Shown: positions 15,430-22,117 of the stretch, in pieces | Numbering within the stretch: position 1 is the stretch's first letter | Layout: every line of letters starts with the position of its first letter | IMG/VR virus record: IMGVR_UViG_3300025890_000170 | Location: 1-23,007 of that record | DNA length: 23,007 nucleotides | Direction: 5' to 3' (one strand) | From: a virus | Position numbers and translations under genes: made by a program | The notes under the pieces: generated by a model | Told to the model about the DNA's origin: nothing | Database searches by the model: none | The model's input: the letters and a program-made list of their open reading frames with translations, nothing else

Positions 15430-16445
15430 TTTTACCAGCGGCTGGATTATCAACTAGATTTCCTAATATGAGACCAAAATTTACCTTAACTGATTACAAG
15501 GGTATGATGATGTTTGAGAGGGCAATACAATACTACATTGGCAAATACAACGTTACAATAGGAATATTAAAAGAACACGACACAAAATATAATATATCAA
15601 CATACATAAAAAATACATATGATAAGCTTGTCAATGTAGTTGTATTGGACGAACTCACAACAGGACCTGCTCATACGGTATATGAAATACTAAAGAGGGC
15701 CAACATATCAGACGATAACGAATTTTTTATAAAAGATTGTGATAGTTTCTTTGATCACATACCAACAGAGGGTAATTATGTTTGTGTATCAAGTATTACT
15801 GAACACGAAGTATTAAAGAGATTGTCTAGTAAATCATTTGTTATATCAAACGACCAAGGTATCATAAACGGTATCATAGAAAAGAAAGTGGTGTCAGATA
15901 AGTTTTGTGTAGGTGGTTATAAGTTTGATAACGTAGGTTTATACAAACGAACATATGAAAAATTACAAAGTAAAAATGTAAAAGAAATATTTGTATCTCA
16001 TATTATACAAGATTGTTTAATGAACAAACATATATTTTTAGAAAAACAGATTACAAACTATGTAGATGTAGGCACGGCTGAAGATTGGTTTGAATACAAT
16101 GATAGACCAGTTATATTCTGTGATATAGATGGCACATTAATTAAGGCACAACCTAAAGCAATGTACCACGAGGCACCTGTGGCTTTAGAGGAAAATGTAA
16201 AGACACTATTAAAGTACCAAGACAAAGGCTCTCAAATAATATTTACCACAGCCAGATTTAAAAAATATGATGATAGAACGAGAGAGATACTAGATAGTTT
16301 AGGTTTTAAAAATTATGAACTAGTGAGTGGCCTACAAAACGTTAGAAGAATTATAGTCAATGACTACAACGAAGCTAATCCATATCCAAGAGCGACATCA
16401 ATAAATTTAAAAAGAGATACAGATAATTTAAAAGACTTCATATGA
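15420..16445 (+). CDS. Nucleotidyltransferase-HAD phosphatase fusion
   Basis: A 341-residue two-domain protein. Domain 1 (about 1-225) is a sugar-phosphate or LicC-like nucleotidyltransferase: LPAAGLSTRFPNMRPK (5-20) is the nucleotide-binding signature, IKDCDSFF (104-111) carries the Asp106-x-Asp108 metal site, and DVGTAEDW (216-223) is the usual end motif. Domain 2 (about 229-341) is a HAD hydrolase: VIFCDIDGTL with Asp235 and Asp237, IFTTARF with the motif II Thr, and IIVNDYNEAN with Asp315 as motif IV. Fusion of an activating enzyme and a phosphatase suggests consecutive or proofreading steps on one phosphorylated metabolite. KdsB/KdsC activity was considered because kdsA is near, but the nucleotide motif is RmlA/LicC-like. 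The end is coupled by ATGA. Confidence 0.83.
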   Translation: MEIILPAAGLSTRFPNMRPKFTLTDYKGMMMFERAIQYYIGKYNVTIGILKEHDTKYNISTYIKNTYDKLVNVVVLDELTTGPAHTVYEILKRANISDDNEFFIKDCDSFFDHIPTEGNYVCVSSITEHEVLKRLSSKSFVISNDQGIINGIIEKKVVSDKFCVGGYKFDNVGLYKRTYEKLQSKNVKEIFVSHIIQDCLMNKHIFLEKQITNYVDVGTAEDWFEYNDRPVIFCDIDGTLIKAQPKAMYHEAPVALEENVKTLLKYQDKGSQIIFTTARFKKYDDRTREILDSLGFKNYELVSGLQNVRRIIVNDYNEANPYPRATSINLKRDTDNLKDFI

Positions 16446-17245
16446 TAGATGTGGTTTTTACTGGCGATATAAGACACAATCAAAGTATTAGGTCTAAAAA
16501 CCACCAAATGTTTTTTGATAGATTAAAAGATTATCAGATACACGAATTTTATAATGGTGATGGTGAGAGAAAGTTTACTAATTGTCCGTATGTTAGAGGT
16601 GGTAATGACGCTTATTGGCATCCTGATAATTTAAGACGAGGTCAAGGTGGTGGTGTTCAGGTCTGGCAGTATATAAATGCTGTAAGATTGACCAAAAACC
16701 CTTATATAATTAGAATGAGAAACGACCTATGGTTTACAAAATCATCAATTGATGTTATAATGAGTGAATTAAATAAGATTCTAAATGGTGAAAATGATGT
16801 TGCCTATCTAGGATCAAATTGGCTAGAGGGTGAAATGGGTGTAGAGTATCAAGTTAAAAATAAGTTTAAAGTTGTAGAAGATTTTATGATTATCGCTAAG
16901 AGAGATAAGTTATTAAGTTATAATGATACAATGAAAGAGTTGAACTCATTAAGTCCAAATGATTTAAGAAGTGGTAATAAGTGTTTTAAAATTATAAGTA
17001 AAAATAGAAGAAGAAAAATATTATGTAGATTATATTTGACAAGGCAAACATATAAAAAATATCCTAACGACAAACAAGTGTGTTACGATTATCTATTAAG
17101 TTATTGTAACAGTAGAGACGGTGTGGATAAAATGAAGCCAGCACTACATTGGCTTGAAAACTATGAACCTTGGAAAGATGTACCATATAATAAACTAAAG
17201 GAGTTGGTAATAGGAAATGGATATAGGATTCGTTTACACAGGTGA
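16442..17245 (+). CDS. WavE-like putative glycosyltransferase, tandem copy 1
   Basis: A 267-residue protein with DVVFTGDIRHN at the start, HQMFFDRLKDY (21-31), and PYIIRMRNDLWFTKSSI (87-103). The Arg-Met-Arg-x-Asp core is the feature of WavE-type lipopolysaccharide synthesis proteins, where it takes the place of a DxD. Later NWLEGEMG and DFMIIAKRDKL look like acceptor-side strands. It is a clear paralogue of the next gene, with which it shares the core motif and layout; this copy has an extra insertion around 41-72. Soluble, no membrane helix. The substrate is unknown. It overlaps copy 2 by 29 bases. Confidence 0.65.
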   Translation: MIDVVFTGDIRHNQSIRSKNHQMFFDRLKDYQIHEFYNGDGERKFTNCPYVRGGNDAYWHPDNLRRGQGGGVQVWQYINAVRLTKNPYIIRMRNDLWFTKSSIDVIMSELNKILNGENDVAYLGSNWLEGEMGVEYQVKNKFKVVEDFMIIAKRDKLLSYNDTMKELNSLSPNDLRSGNKCFKIISKNRRRKILCRLYLTRQTYKKYPNDKQVCYDYLLSYCNSRDGVDKMKPALHWLENYEPWKDVPYNKLKELVIGNGYRIRLHR

Positions 17246-17918
17246 AAAAAGATTTGAAAATATAGGTAGAGAAAACCATAAACTCTTATACAATACCTTA
17301 TCAGAGTTTACACCGTTTAGTATCTATGATCAATGTAAAGCCGATAGAAAAGATGATGAGTTTCAATTATCAGCACCTAATCAAATATGGGATTTTTACA
17401 AGGCTTTACCTGCTGTAAAAGAACGTATAGTTATTAAAATGAGAACTGATATATGGCTTACAAAGTCTAGTATACCACATATTGTCAATGAAATATTGGC
17501 TACACAACAAGGCAAAAGAACTTTTACACTAATAGGTTCAGAGTTAAAGACACACTACAATAATGAATACGATACATACGATTTACCAGAATTTTGGGTT
17601 GGTCATAAGAGTGATAAGGCTAAAGTAAAAACGGCTGACTTTATTACAATTGCTGATAAAGAAGCATTAAGACCAAAAAATGAAATATATAATATGTTAA
17701 AAACAGAAAAGTCTAAAAGTGGAAATAGACTATGGCAAAGAATAAGAAAGGGGCCTGGTAAATATTCTTTTGGTCAAATATATTTAATTAGAGCAAATTA
17801 TAAACCTGTACATTTAAATGATAATTATATGGCTTATCAGTTTGCTGAGGGTTATAATAAAAGAAAACATAAAGAGGCACTAAAATTTTATAATGAACAT
17901 TTATCATCAAATAGCTAG
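17217..17918 (+). CDS. WavE-like putative glycosyltransferase, tandem copy 2
   Basis: A 233-residue paralogue of the preceding gene. IGFVYTGEKRF (3-13), NHKLLYNTLSEF (20-31) and IVIKMRTDIWLTKSSI (71-86) match the same three segments in copy 1. TADFITIADKEAL corresponds to DFMIIAKRDKL. The C-terminal part (SFGQIYLIRANY) matches RRKILCRLYLTRQTY. The adjacent arrangement suggests duplication followed by divergence, so that each copy may add a different residue. The start ATG at 17217 lies within copy 1, with GGAG about 12 bases upstream and AGGA closer. The end overlaps the next gene by 26 bases. Confidence 0.65.
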   Translation: MDIGFVYTGEKRFENIGRENHKLLYNTLSEFTPFSIYDQCKADRKDDEFQLSAPNQIWDFYKALPAVKERIVIKMRTDIWLTKSSIPHIVNEILATQQGKRTFTLIGSELKTHYNNEYDTYDLPEFWVGHKSDKAKVKTADFITIADKEALRPKNEIYNMLKTEKSKSGNRLWQRIRKGPGKYSFGQIYLIRANYKPVHLNDNYMAYQFAEGYNKRKHKEALKFYNEHLSSNS

Positions 17919-18705
17919 AAAAGATTGTTTATCACACCAACTTTGGCCTCATTTTAAAAAAGGTTGGCCAGAGACAGATAAAATTGTACACTTTTTCTGG
18001 GGTTTAGGTGATGGCCAGACAGAGGATATTAGACAATGTATTAATAAAAAAGAAGAATGGTGGTTTGTGGATACAGGTTACATTACTGAACAGATAACTA
18101 GATACCCTAGTCCTATTATACACGATCCTAGTAAAACTTATTTTAGAATTATAAAAGGTGGCCTTCATACAATAAGAGGTAAAGTAGGCAATGGTAAAAG
18201 ATTAAATAAATTAAGATCACAAGGTATAGATGTAGATTTTAAAGGTTGGTACACAGGCGAAACAAAACATATATTACTTTGTCCTTCATCACCAACGGTA
18301 ACTTATCATATAAACGGCATATCACAACAAGACTGGATAAATCAAGTATCAGCAGAATTAAAAAAATACACAAAAAGAGAAATAAGAGTTAGAAATAAAC
18401 CAAGACCTGGTAATCAATGGTGGAACAAAGACATAAAAGAAGATTTAAAAAATTGTCATTGTCTAGTTACCAATATGAGTATGGCGGCCATAGACGCTGT
18501 ATTAAATAAAGTACCAGCAATAACTCACAATATGAACGTGGCTTCGCCAGTATCAGGTAGAGATTTAGCAAAGATAGAAAAACCACTAAAACCTGGTAGA
18601 GAAACAATAAGAGAGTGGTTACAATTTGTTGTAGAAAACCAGTTTACTATGGCAGAGATAAATAATGGTACAGCACACAAAACTTTAATGGAGCAACAAG
18701 TATGA
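17893..18705 (+). CDS. Putative capsule/LPS-type glycosyltransferase, paralogue family copy 3
   Basis: A 270-residue member of the family at 5624-7578, about 10 kb from the other copies. Shared elements are WWFVDTGYI, FRIIKGGLHTIR, ILLCPSSPTV, KKYTKREIRVRNKPRPG, and the end domain TNMSMAAIDAVLNKVPAITH, DLAKIEKP and QFTMAEINNGTAHKTL. It is shorter than the others because the N-terminal region is reduced. The Ser-Met-Ala-Ala-Ile-Asp-Ala element corresponds to the SIASLEA element of copy 2. No DxD motif and no membrane segment are present. It directly precedes kdsA (ATGA), which may hint at a Kdo-related acceptor or donor, but that is speculation. Confidence 0.68.
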   Translation: MNIYHQIARKDCLSHQLWPHFKKGWPETDKIVHFFWGLGDGQTEDIRQCINKKEEWWFVDTGYITEQITRYPSPIIHDPSKTYFRIIKGGLHTIRGKVGNGKRLNKLRSQGIDVDFKGWYTGETKHILLCPSSPTVTYHINGISQQDWINQVSAELKKYTKREIRVRNKPRPGNQWWNKDIKEDLKNCHCLVTNMSMAAIDAVLNKVPAITHNMNVASPVSGRDLAKIEKPLKPGRETIREWLQFVVENQFTMAEINNGTAHKTLMEQQV

Positions 18706-19472
18706 TAATTATAGCAGGACCTTGTCAATTAGAATCAAAAGAACACGCCCTTATGATAGCAAATAAAATGAAAAAGATTTGTGATGATAATGGCTTTGAT
18801 TATGTTTTTAAATCATCATTTGATAAAGCAAATAGAACAAGTTTAAAATCTAAAAGAGGTTTAGGTTTAGAAGAAAGTAAAGAGATATTTCAAGCATTAA
18901 ATGTAGCAGGCATTGATACACTAACAGATGTACACGAACCACATCAATGTGAAGAACTGGCACCGTTTGTAGATATATTACAAATACCTGCCTTTCTATG
19001 CCGACAAACAGATTTACTATTGGCTGCTGGTAAAACAGGTTTAATGATAAATGTAAAGAAAGGTCAGTTTTTAGCACCTTGGGATATGAAAGGTGTTGTA
19101 GATAAACTCACATCAACAGGTTTACCAAAAGAAAAAATTATGTTATGTGAAAGAGGCACATTTTTTGGTTACAATCAATTAGTGGTAGATTACAGAGGCC
19201 TAATACAGATGAAAGAATTTGGTACAAAGATATGTATGGACGCTACTCATTGTGTACAACAACCAGGTGGTAAAGGCGATAGTAGTGGTGGTAACAGAGA
19301 CTATGCTCCATATATGGCCTACGCCTCAACGATATTTAAACCAGACGCTATCTTTATGGAAACACACGAAGACCCCGACAATGCTCCTAGTGATGGTCCG
19401 AATATGATAAAGTTAGACGATATGGAAAAAGTAATTAAAACAATTAAAGCTTATAATGATGTAGCAGTATGA
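18702..19472 (+). CDS. kdsA: 3-deoxy-8-phosphooctulonate (Kdo-8-P) synthase, metal-dependent type
   Basis: Condenses phosphoenolpyruvate with arabinose-5-phosphate to Kdo-8-phosphate, the first committed step of Kdo synthesis for lipopolysaccharide or capsule. Conserved blocks are easy to see: IIAGPCQLES (3-12), FKSSFDKANRTS (36-47), LTDVHEP (74-80), LQIPAFLCRQTDLLLAAG (93-110), NVKKGQFLAPWDM (117-129), ERGTFFGYNQL (150-160), MDATHCVQQPGG (179-190) and SGGNRDY (195-201). Length 256 is slightly short (E. coli 284). Cys8, His183, Glu220 and Asp231 match in kind and spacing the metal ligands Cys11/His185/Glu222/Asp233 of the Aquifex enzyme, whereas E. coli has Asn at the first site. It should therefore be the metal-dependent class. 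Both ends are coupled by ATGA. Confidence 0.96.
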   Translation: MIIIAGPCQLESKEHALMIANKMKKICDDNGFDYVFKSSFDKANRTSLKSKRGLGLEESKEIFQALNVAGIDTLTDVHEPHQCEELAPFVDILQIPAFLCRQTDLLLAAGKTGLMINVKKGQFLAPWDMKGVVDKLTSTGLPKEKIMLCERGTFFGYNQLVVDYRGLIQMKEFGTKICMDATHCVQQPGGKGDSSGGNRDYAPYMAYASTIFKPDAIFMETHEDPDNAPSDGPNMIKLDDMEKVIKTIKAYNDVAV

Positions 19473-19717
19473 AAATTAGATACTATAAAAACATTAACGG
19501 TTGGAGATGGTTAGGTTTTTTTATAGCAATGGCTAGTGTATCTATTTTATCATCAGCTAATATATCAACTCAATGGGTTGGTTGGAGTTTAAGTGTGATA
19601 GCTTGTGTAATGTGGGTTTACTTTGGTTTAAAAGATAAAGATTGGCCAAGAGCTTTAATGGAATTAATGTATTTAATATTAAGTATGAGAGCTGTTTACA
19701 ATTGGATTAATTTATGA
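19469..19717 (+). CDS. Small integral membrane protein (82 aa, two to three TM helices)
   Basis: Function unknown. The hydrophobic segments are at about 13-31 (RWLGFFIAMASVSIL region), 36-54 (VGWSLSVIACVMWVYFG) and 62-80 (ALMELMYLILSMRAVYNW), separated by a short charged turn LKDKDWPR. The Trp-rich ends and the last helix faintly recall small phage inner-membrane proteins or half of a PnuC-like transporter, but I cannot assign a family. It is the only clearly membrane-embedded protein of the glycan island, so it could anchor a transferase or act in superinfection immunity; both are guesses. ATGA junctions on both sides place it in the same translated block. Confidence 0.8.
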   Translation: MKIRYYKNINGWRWLGFFIAMASVSILSSANISTQWVGWSLSVIACVMWVYFGLKDKDWPRALMELMYLILSMRAVYNWINL

Positions 19718-20406
19718 TAAATGTAGTGTGTGTTAATTGGGGTTTAAAGTTTAAACCTGTCTATACTCAAAATTTATATAATATGGTAAAGCGACACCTT
19801 ACCGTGCCATTTAAATTTATATGTTATACAAACCACATTAAATTACAAAAAGTAGTTAAAGAAGATAACTTTGAGGCAAGAAAATTACCATTTGCTGAAG
19901 AATATACAGGTTATTGGAACAAACTATCTTTGTTTAGTCCTGAAGCCAATCTTATGGGCCCCTGTTTATATTTTGATTTAGATGTGGTCATACTAGGTAA
20001 TATAGATTGTTTTGCTAACTTTGGTAATGATGAGACCTTTGGTGTGATGAGAGACTTTGGTCAACCTCAGATGTTTTATAATTCTAGTATATTAAAGTTT
20101 AATAATTCAAATGCTACTGCTGGTATCTGGAAACCATTTTTAGAAAAGCAGTCAGAATTTATGAGATTACAAGGCGACCAAAATGTCATAACAGATTTAG
20201 TTGATAAAAAACCATTAGTTAAAAATGTAAAGATATTTGATGATACTTGGACACAATCATACAAATGGCTAGACCGTAGTCAGACCAGATTTCATAAGAA
20301 TAGTTGGACCTTTGAACAATCAAAGAGTGCTAAAGTGGCAATCTTCCACGGCAATCCAAAACCACACGAATCAGACCAGGAATGGGTAAAATCCAACTGG
20401 AAATAA
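19714..20406 (+). CDS. GT-A fold glycosyltransferase (GT8-like)
   Basis: Last gene of the island, 230 residues. INVVCVNWG (2-10) and FKFICYTNH (33-41) form the first Rossmann-like strands, and GYWNKLSLFSPE (66-77) precedes CLYFDLDVVILGNID (84-98), whose Asp88-Leu-Asp90 is the DxD motif. FYNSSILKFN (121-130), RLQGDQNVI (151-159, with GDQ) and KVAIFHGNPKPHE (207-219, with His212) complete the family pattern of metal-dependent GT-A enzymes. Soluble. Donor unknown. After its stop comes the first intergenic gap of the window, so it probably ends the co-translated block. Confidence 0.85.
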   Translation: MINVVCVNWGLKFKPVYTQNLYNMVKRHLTVPFKFICYTNHIKLQKVVKEDNFEARKLPFAEEYTGYWNKLSLFSPEANLMGPCLYFDLDVVILGNIDCFANFGNDETFGVMRDFGQPQMFYNSSILKFNNSNATAGIWKPFLEKQSEFMRLQGDQNVITDLVDKKPLVKNVKIFDDTWTQSYKWLDRSQTRFHKNSWTFEQSKSAKVAIFHGNPKPHESDQEWVKSNWK

Positions 20407-20456
20407 GAAAAATAGACCTTCTGGTCAAATGTTCTGGTTCTGTTCTTTAAAAAAGT

Positions 20457-20468
20457 AAGTAAAATCAA
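20457..20468 (+). promoter_or_regulatory. Shared upstream promoter box, copy 1
   Basis: AAGTAAAATCAA, identical to 22860-22871. It lies 13 bases upstream of the -35 element at 20482, where an activator or UP-type contact could occur. Seen directly; the regulatory role is inferred from its repeated position. Confidence 0.5.
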
Positions 20469-20481
20469 CGATAATTAGCGC

Positions 20482-20512
20482 TTGACTTTGGTGCCAGGTA
20501 TGATATTATAAT
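20482..20512 (+). promoter_or_regulatory. Sigma70-like promoter for the small-gene cluster
   Basis: -35 TTGACT at 20482-20487. The best -10 is TATTAT at 20504-20509, with a 16-base spacer and a TGn extension (TGA at 20501-20503). TATAAT at 20507-20512 is an alternative with a 19-base spacer. Transcription would begin about 20516-20520, giving a leader of about 25 bases before the ATG at 20542. Confidence 0.65.
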
Positions 20513-20527
20513 AGTATGAATAACAAA

Positions 20528-20533
20528 AAGGAG
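20528..20533 (+). promoter_or_regulatory. Strong Shine-Dalgarno sequence
   Basis: AAGGAG placed 8 bases before the ATG at 20542. It stands out because most genes of the upstream island lack a recognisable Shine-Dalgarno and rely on stop/start overlap. Confidence 0.75.
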
Positions 20534-20541
20534 AACACACT

Positions 20542-20727
20542 ATGTCAAAAGTAAAACAATGGGCTGAAGATGTTGCTGATAAAGCAGTTGATACAATCCT
20601 TAAAAAAGTAAAAGATGGTCAGATTGACCTAGATACTGCTAAAGTAGATATTTTAAATACAGCAAATATTACTATGTTAGGTATCGATTCAGAAAATATT
20701 GATGAAGTAATACAGGAGAATCTTTAA
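20542..20727 (+). CDS. Small helical hypothetical protein (61 aa)
   Basis: Function unknown. The protein is almost wholly predicted helix, with alternating charged and hydrophobic residues (VKQWAEDVADKAVDTILKK, then DLDTAKVDILN and ENIDEVIQENL). No cysteine or membrane segment is present. It is the first gene after the promoter at 20482 and has a strong Shine-Dalgarno, so it should be highly expressed, probably early in infection. Small acidic helical proteins at such sites in phages often bind host enzymes; no partner can be named. TAATG coupling to the next gene. Confidence 0.8.
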   Translation: MSKVKQWAEDVADKAVDTILKKVKDGQIDLDTAKVDILNTANITMLGIDSENIDEVIQENL

Positions 20728-21140
20728 TGAGTACATTTAACGTTTGCTATTTAAGAGAATACAGAGATCCTGAAAATGAGTGTGAAACATTTAATTTATA
20801 TGAAACAATATACAGAAATGTACCTATAAAGTATCTTAATAAATTTACTAATAAAGATTTTAAAATGAAGATGTTAAAACATTGTGATTGGAACTATAAA
20901 GAGACAGCAAAGAATTTTGAAAATGTTACCAATATTGATATTGTTACCGAAAAAGATTATTATACATCTTTTGCTGATGTGTATGGTGATGTAATGAGTA
21001 AAGATGAGTATAAAACACAAAAATTACATATGTGGCACGATTATGGTCAACAATATGATAGATCAAGTTTAAGAAAAGATTTTAACCCAGCTATGACAAA
21101 AAGTAAAGTTTATAGCTACAACGGAAAGAAGTGTCACTAA
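20727..21140 (+). CDS. Hypothetical phage protein (137 aa)
   Basis: Function unknown. The 137 residues are polar and aromatic-rich (FNVCYLREYRDPENE at the start, MWHDYGQQYDRSS near 106-118), with no signal peptide, membrane helix or recognised motif. NECETFNLYETIYRNVP and DYYTSFADVYGDV suggest a compact mixed alpha/beta protein. It is coupled to the previous gene by TAATG, and its stop overlaps the DUF3310 start the same way. Confidence 0.75.
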   Translation: MSTFNVCYLREYRDPENECETFNLYETIYRNVPIKYLNKFTNKDFKMKMLKHCDWNYKETAKNFENVTNIDIVTEKDYYTSFADVYGDVMSKDEYKTQKLHMWHDYGQQYDRSSLRKDFNPAMTKSKVYSYNGKKCH

Positions 21141-21412
21141 TGAAATACGGTGAAGATAAAATATTAGATGAAGTAAAAAAATATATAGGTGATACCTATG
21201 ACCAACACTATTCTACAACTAAAGATGGTTTTCAGGTACAAGATATGTTAAGACAACTTGGTATAGATAAAGATTTCTGCCAAGCCAATGCTATCAAATA
21301 TCTATGTAGATATGGTAAAAAAAATGGTAAGAACAGAAAAGACTTGCTTAAAGCAATACATTATGTTATACTATTAATGTCAAGTGAAGATAATAATAAG
21401 AAGGAGGACTAA
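21140..21412 (+). CDS. DUF3310 (SaV-like) protein
   Basis: A 90-residue protein with the pattern of the phage family DUF3310. FQVQDMLRQLGIDKDFCQAN (31-50) runs into AIKYLCRYGKKNG (51-63) and then KDLLKAIHYVILL (67-79). The NAxKYxxRxGKK stretch is the hallmark. The family is common in phages and is sometimes annotated as nucleotide-kinase-like, but its biochemical role is not established. I chose ATG 21140, which overlaps the previous stop (TAATG), over an in-frame GTG at 21131. An AAGGAGG site for the following gene lies in its last codons. Confidence 0.88.
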   Translation: MKYGEDKILDEVKKYIGDTYDQHYSTTKDGFQVQDMLRQLGIDKDFCQANAIKYLCRYGKKNGKNRKDLLKAIHYVILLMSSEDNNKKED

Positions 21413-21858
21413 TGATAAAACAACCACAAACAGATGTCTTTTATTTTAAACAAGATGTAGGTAAAAACCTATACAGAAAGACAACATACTATACACTTAA
21501 AGTTGAACAAGATGTATTAGCAAAAGACAAAGATGAGGCAGACCAAAAGTTTTTAGACTCTGGTGGTATCAATCACAGTAAAATAGGTAAAGATATTACG
21601 GATGCTAATGATGGTGTTGAGACATATATGGTAGACGCTAACTATACAGATTCAGATACAACGAAGTATATAGGTAAAGTAAGTTGGGATACCGATACAT
21701 ACAATCAAACACTAGAAGAAGCAAAAGAAGCGGAAGATATTCATATTGACACTTACGCTGACGAGGTAGAAGTAATGACACCTGAAGAAGAAGACGCTAA
21801 CGCTGGTGTTGTAAGAGATAAAGACGGTAATGTAATGAGTGAGGTAACTGGTGTCTAA
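21412..21858 (+). CDS. Acidic hypothetical protein (148 aa)
   Basis: Function unknown. The N-terminal half (to about residue 85) looks like a small beta domain (DVFYFKQDVGKNLYRKTTYY, then VDANYTDSDTTKYIGKVSW). The C-terminal third is very acidic and probably disordered (LEEAKEAEDIHIDTYADEVE, TPEEEDANAG). Strong acidity can indicate a DNA mimic or a tail for protein contacts, but nothing specific supports either. The ATG overlaps the DUF3310 stop (TAATG) and is preceded by a strong AAGGAGG, so expression need not depend on coupling alone. Confidence 0.78.
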   Translation: MIKQPQTDVFYFKQDVGKNLYRKTTYYTLKVEQDVLAKDKDEADQKFLDSGGINHSKIGKDITDANDGVETYMVDANYTDSDTTKYIGKVSWDTDTYNQTLEEAKEAEDIHIDTYADEVEVMTPEEEDANAGVVRDKDGNVMSEVTGV

Positions 21859-22117
21859 AACGGTAACTATTACAGTAAAGAAAAAGACTTTAGAGTCAGT
21901 TTATAATCAAGTAAGAATGTGTAATGACTTAGGTTTTCCTAATTTTAGTAAAGGCGAACCTATTAACAACTTGATGAGAGAAGTCAAAAGAGATATTAAT
22001 AAACAAAAGAAAGAACAAGATTTAGGTTGGAAAGACTTTTGGAATTTTTGGCCATTATCTATTGTTGTACCTTTAATGTTATTATCAATTATATTAGGAC
22101 CGGTATTTACAAGATGA
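21851..22117 (+). CDS. Small single-pass membrane protein (88 aa), GTG start
   Basis: Starts at GTG 21851 (N-terminus MSKTVTITVKKK), with GAGGT about 5 bases upstream; no ATG gives a better N-terminus. Residues 1-65 are basic and soluble-looking (VYNQVRMCNDLGF, REVKRDINKQKKEQD). An aromatic belt WKDFWNFWP then leads into one hydrophobic helix, LSIVVPLMLLSIILGPVF, close to the C-terminus. This is a tail-anchored arrangement with a cytoplasmic N-terminal part expected. The function is unknown; phage proteins of this shape may act at the host membrane. It overlaps the previous gene by 8 bases and the next by ATGA. Confidence 0.78.
   Translation: MSKTVTITVKKKTLESVYNQVRMCNDLGFPNFSKGEPINNLMREVKRDINKQKKEQDLGWKDFWNFWPLSIVVPLMLLSIILGPVFTR

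Larger units (their letters stand above)
20407..20541 (+). other. Intergenic region between glycan island and small-gene cluster
   Basis: The only gap over 100 bases apart from the right-end promoter region. It contains a weak hairpin (GACC-TTCT-GGTC at 20415-20426) without a good T tract, a direct repeat of TTCTGGT (20419-20425 and 20432-20438), a 12-base box shared with the right-end promoter, and a sigma70-like promoter leading to 20542. No convincing rho-independent terminator is present. Confidence 0.6.

Noticed and set aside
15420-16445. Reading the fusion as a KdsB-KdsC enzyme because kdsA is nearby
   Set aside because: The N-terminal signature LPAAGLSTRFPNMRPK is of the RmlA/LicC type, not the IPAR-type motif of CMP-Kdo synthetase.
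17036-17064. TTGACA inside the WavE-like gene as an internal promoter
   Set aside because: No acceptable -10 lies at 16-18 bases; the only TATAAA is 9 bases away.
20415-20426. GACC-TTCT-GGTC hairpin as a terminator of the glycan island
   Set aside because: The stem is only 4 bp and is not followed by a proper T tract.
22027-22113. TTG start extending the 82-residue protein with a hydrophobic leader
   Set aside because: The leader is only the shifted frame of the preceding gene's membrane helix; ATG 22114 with ATGA overlap fits the window's rule.
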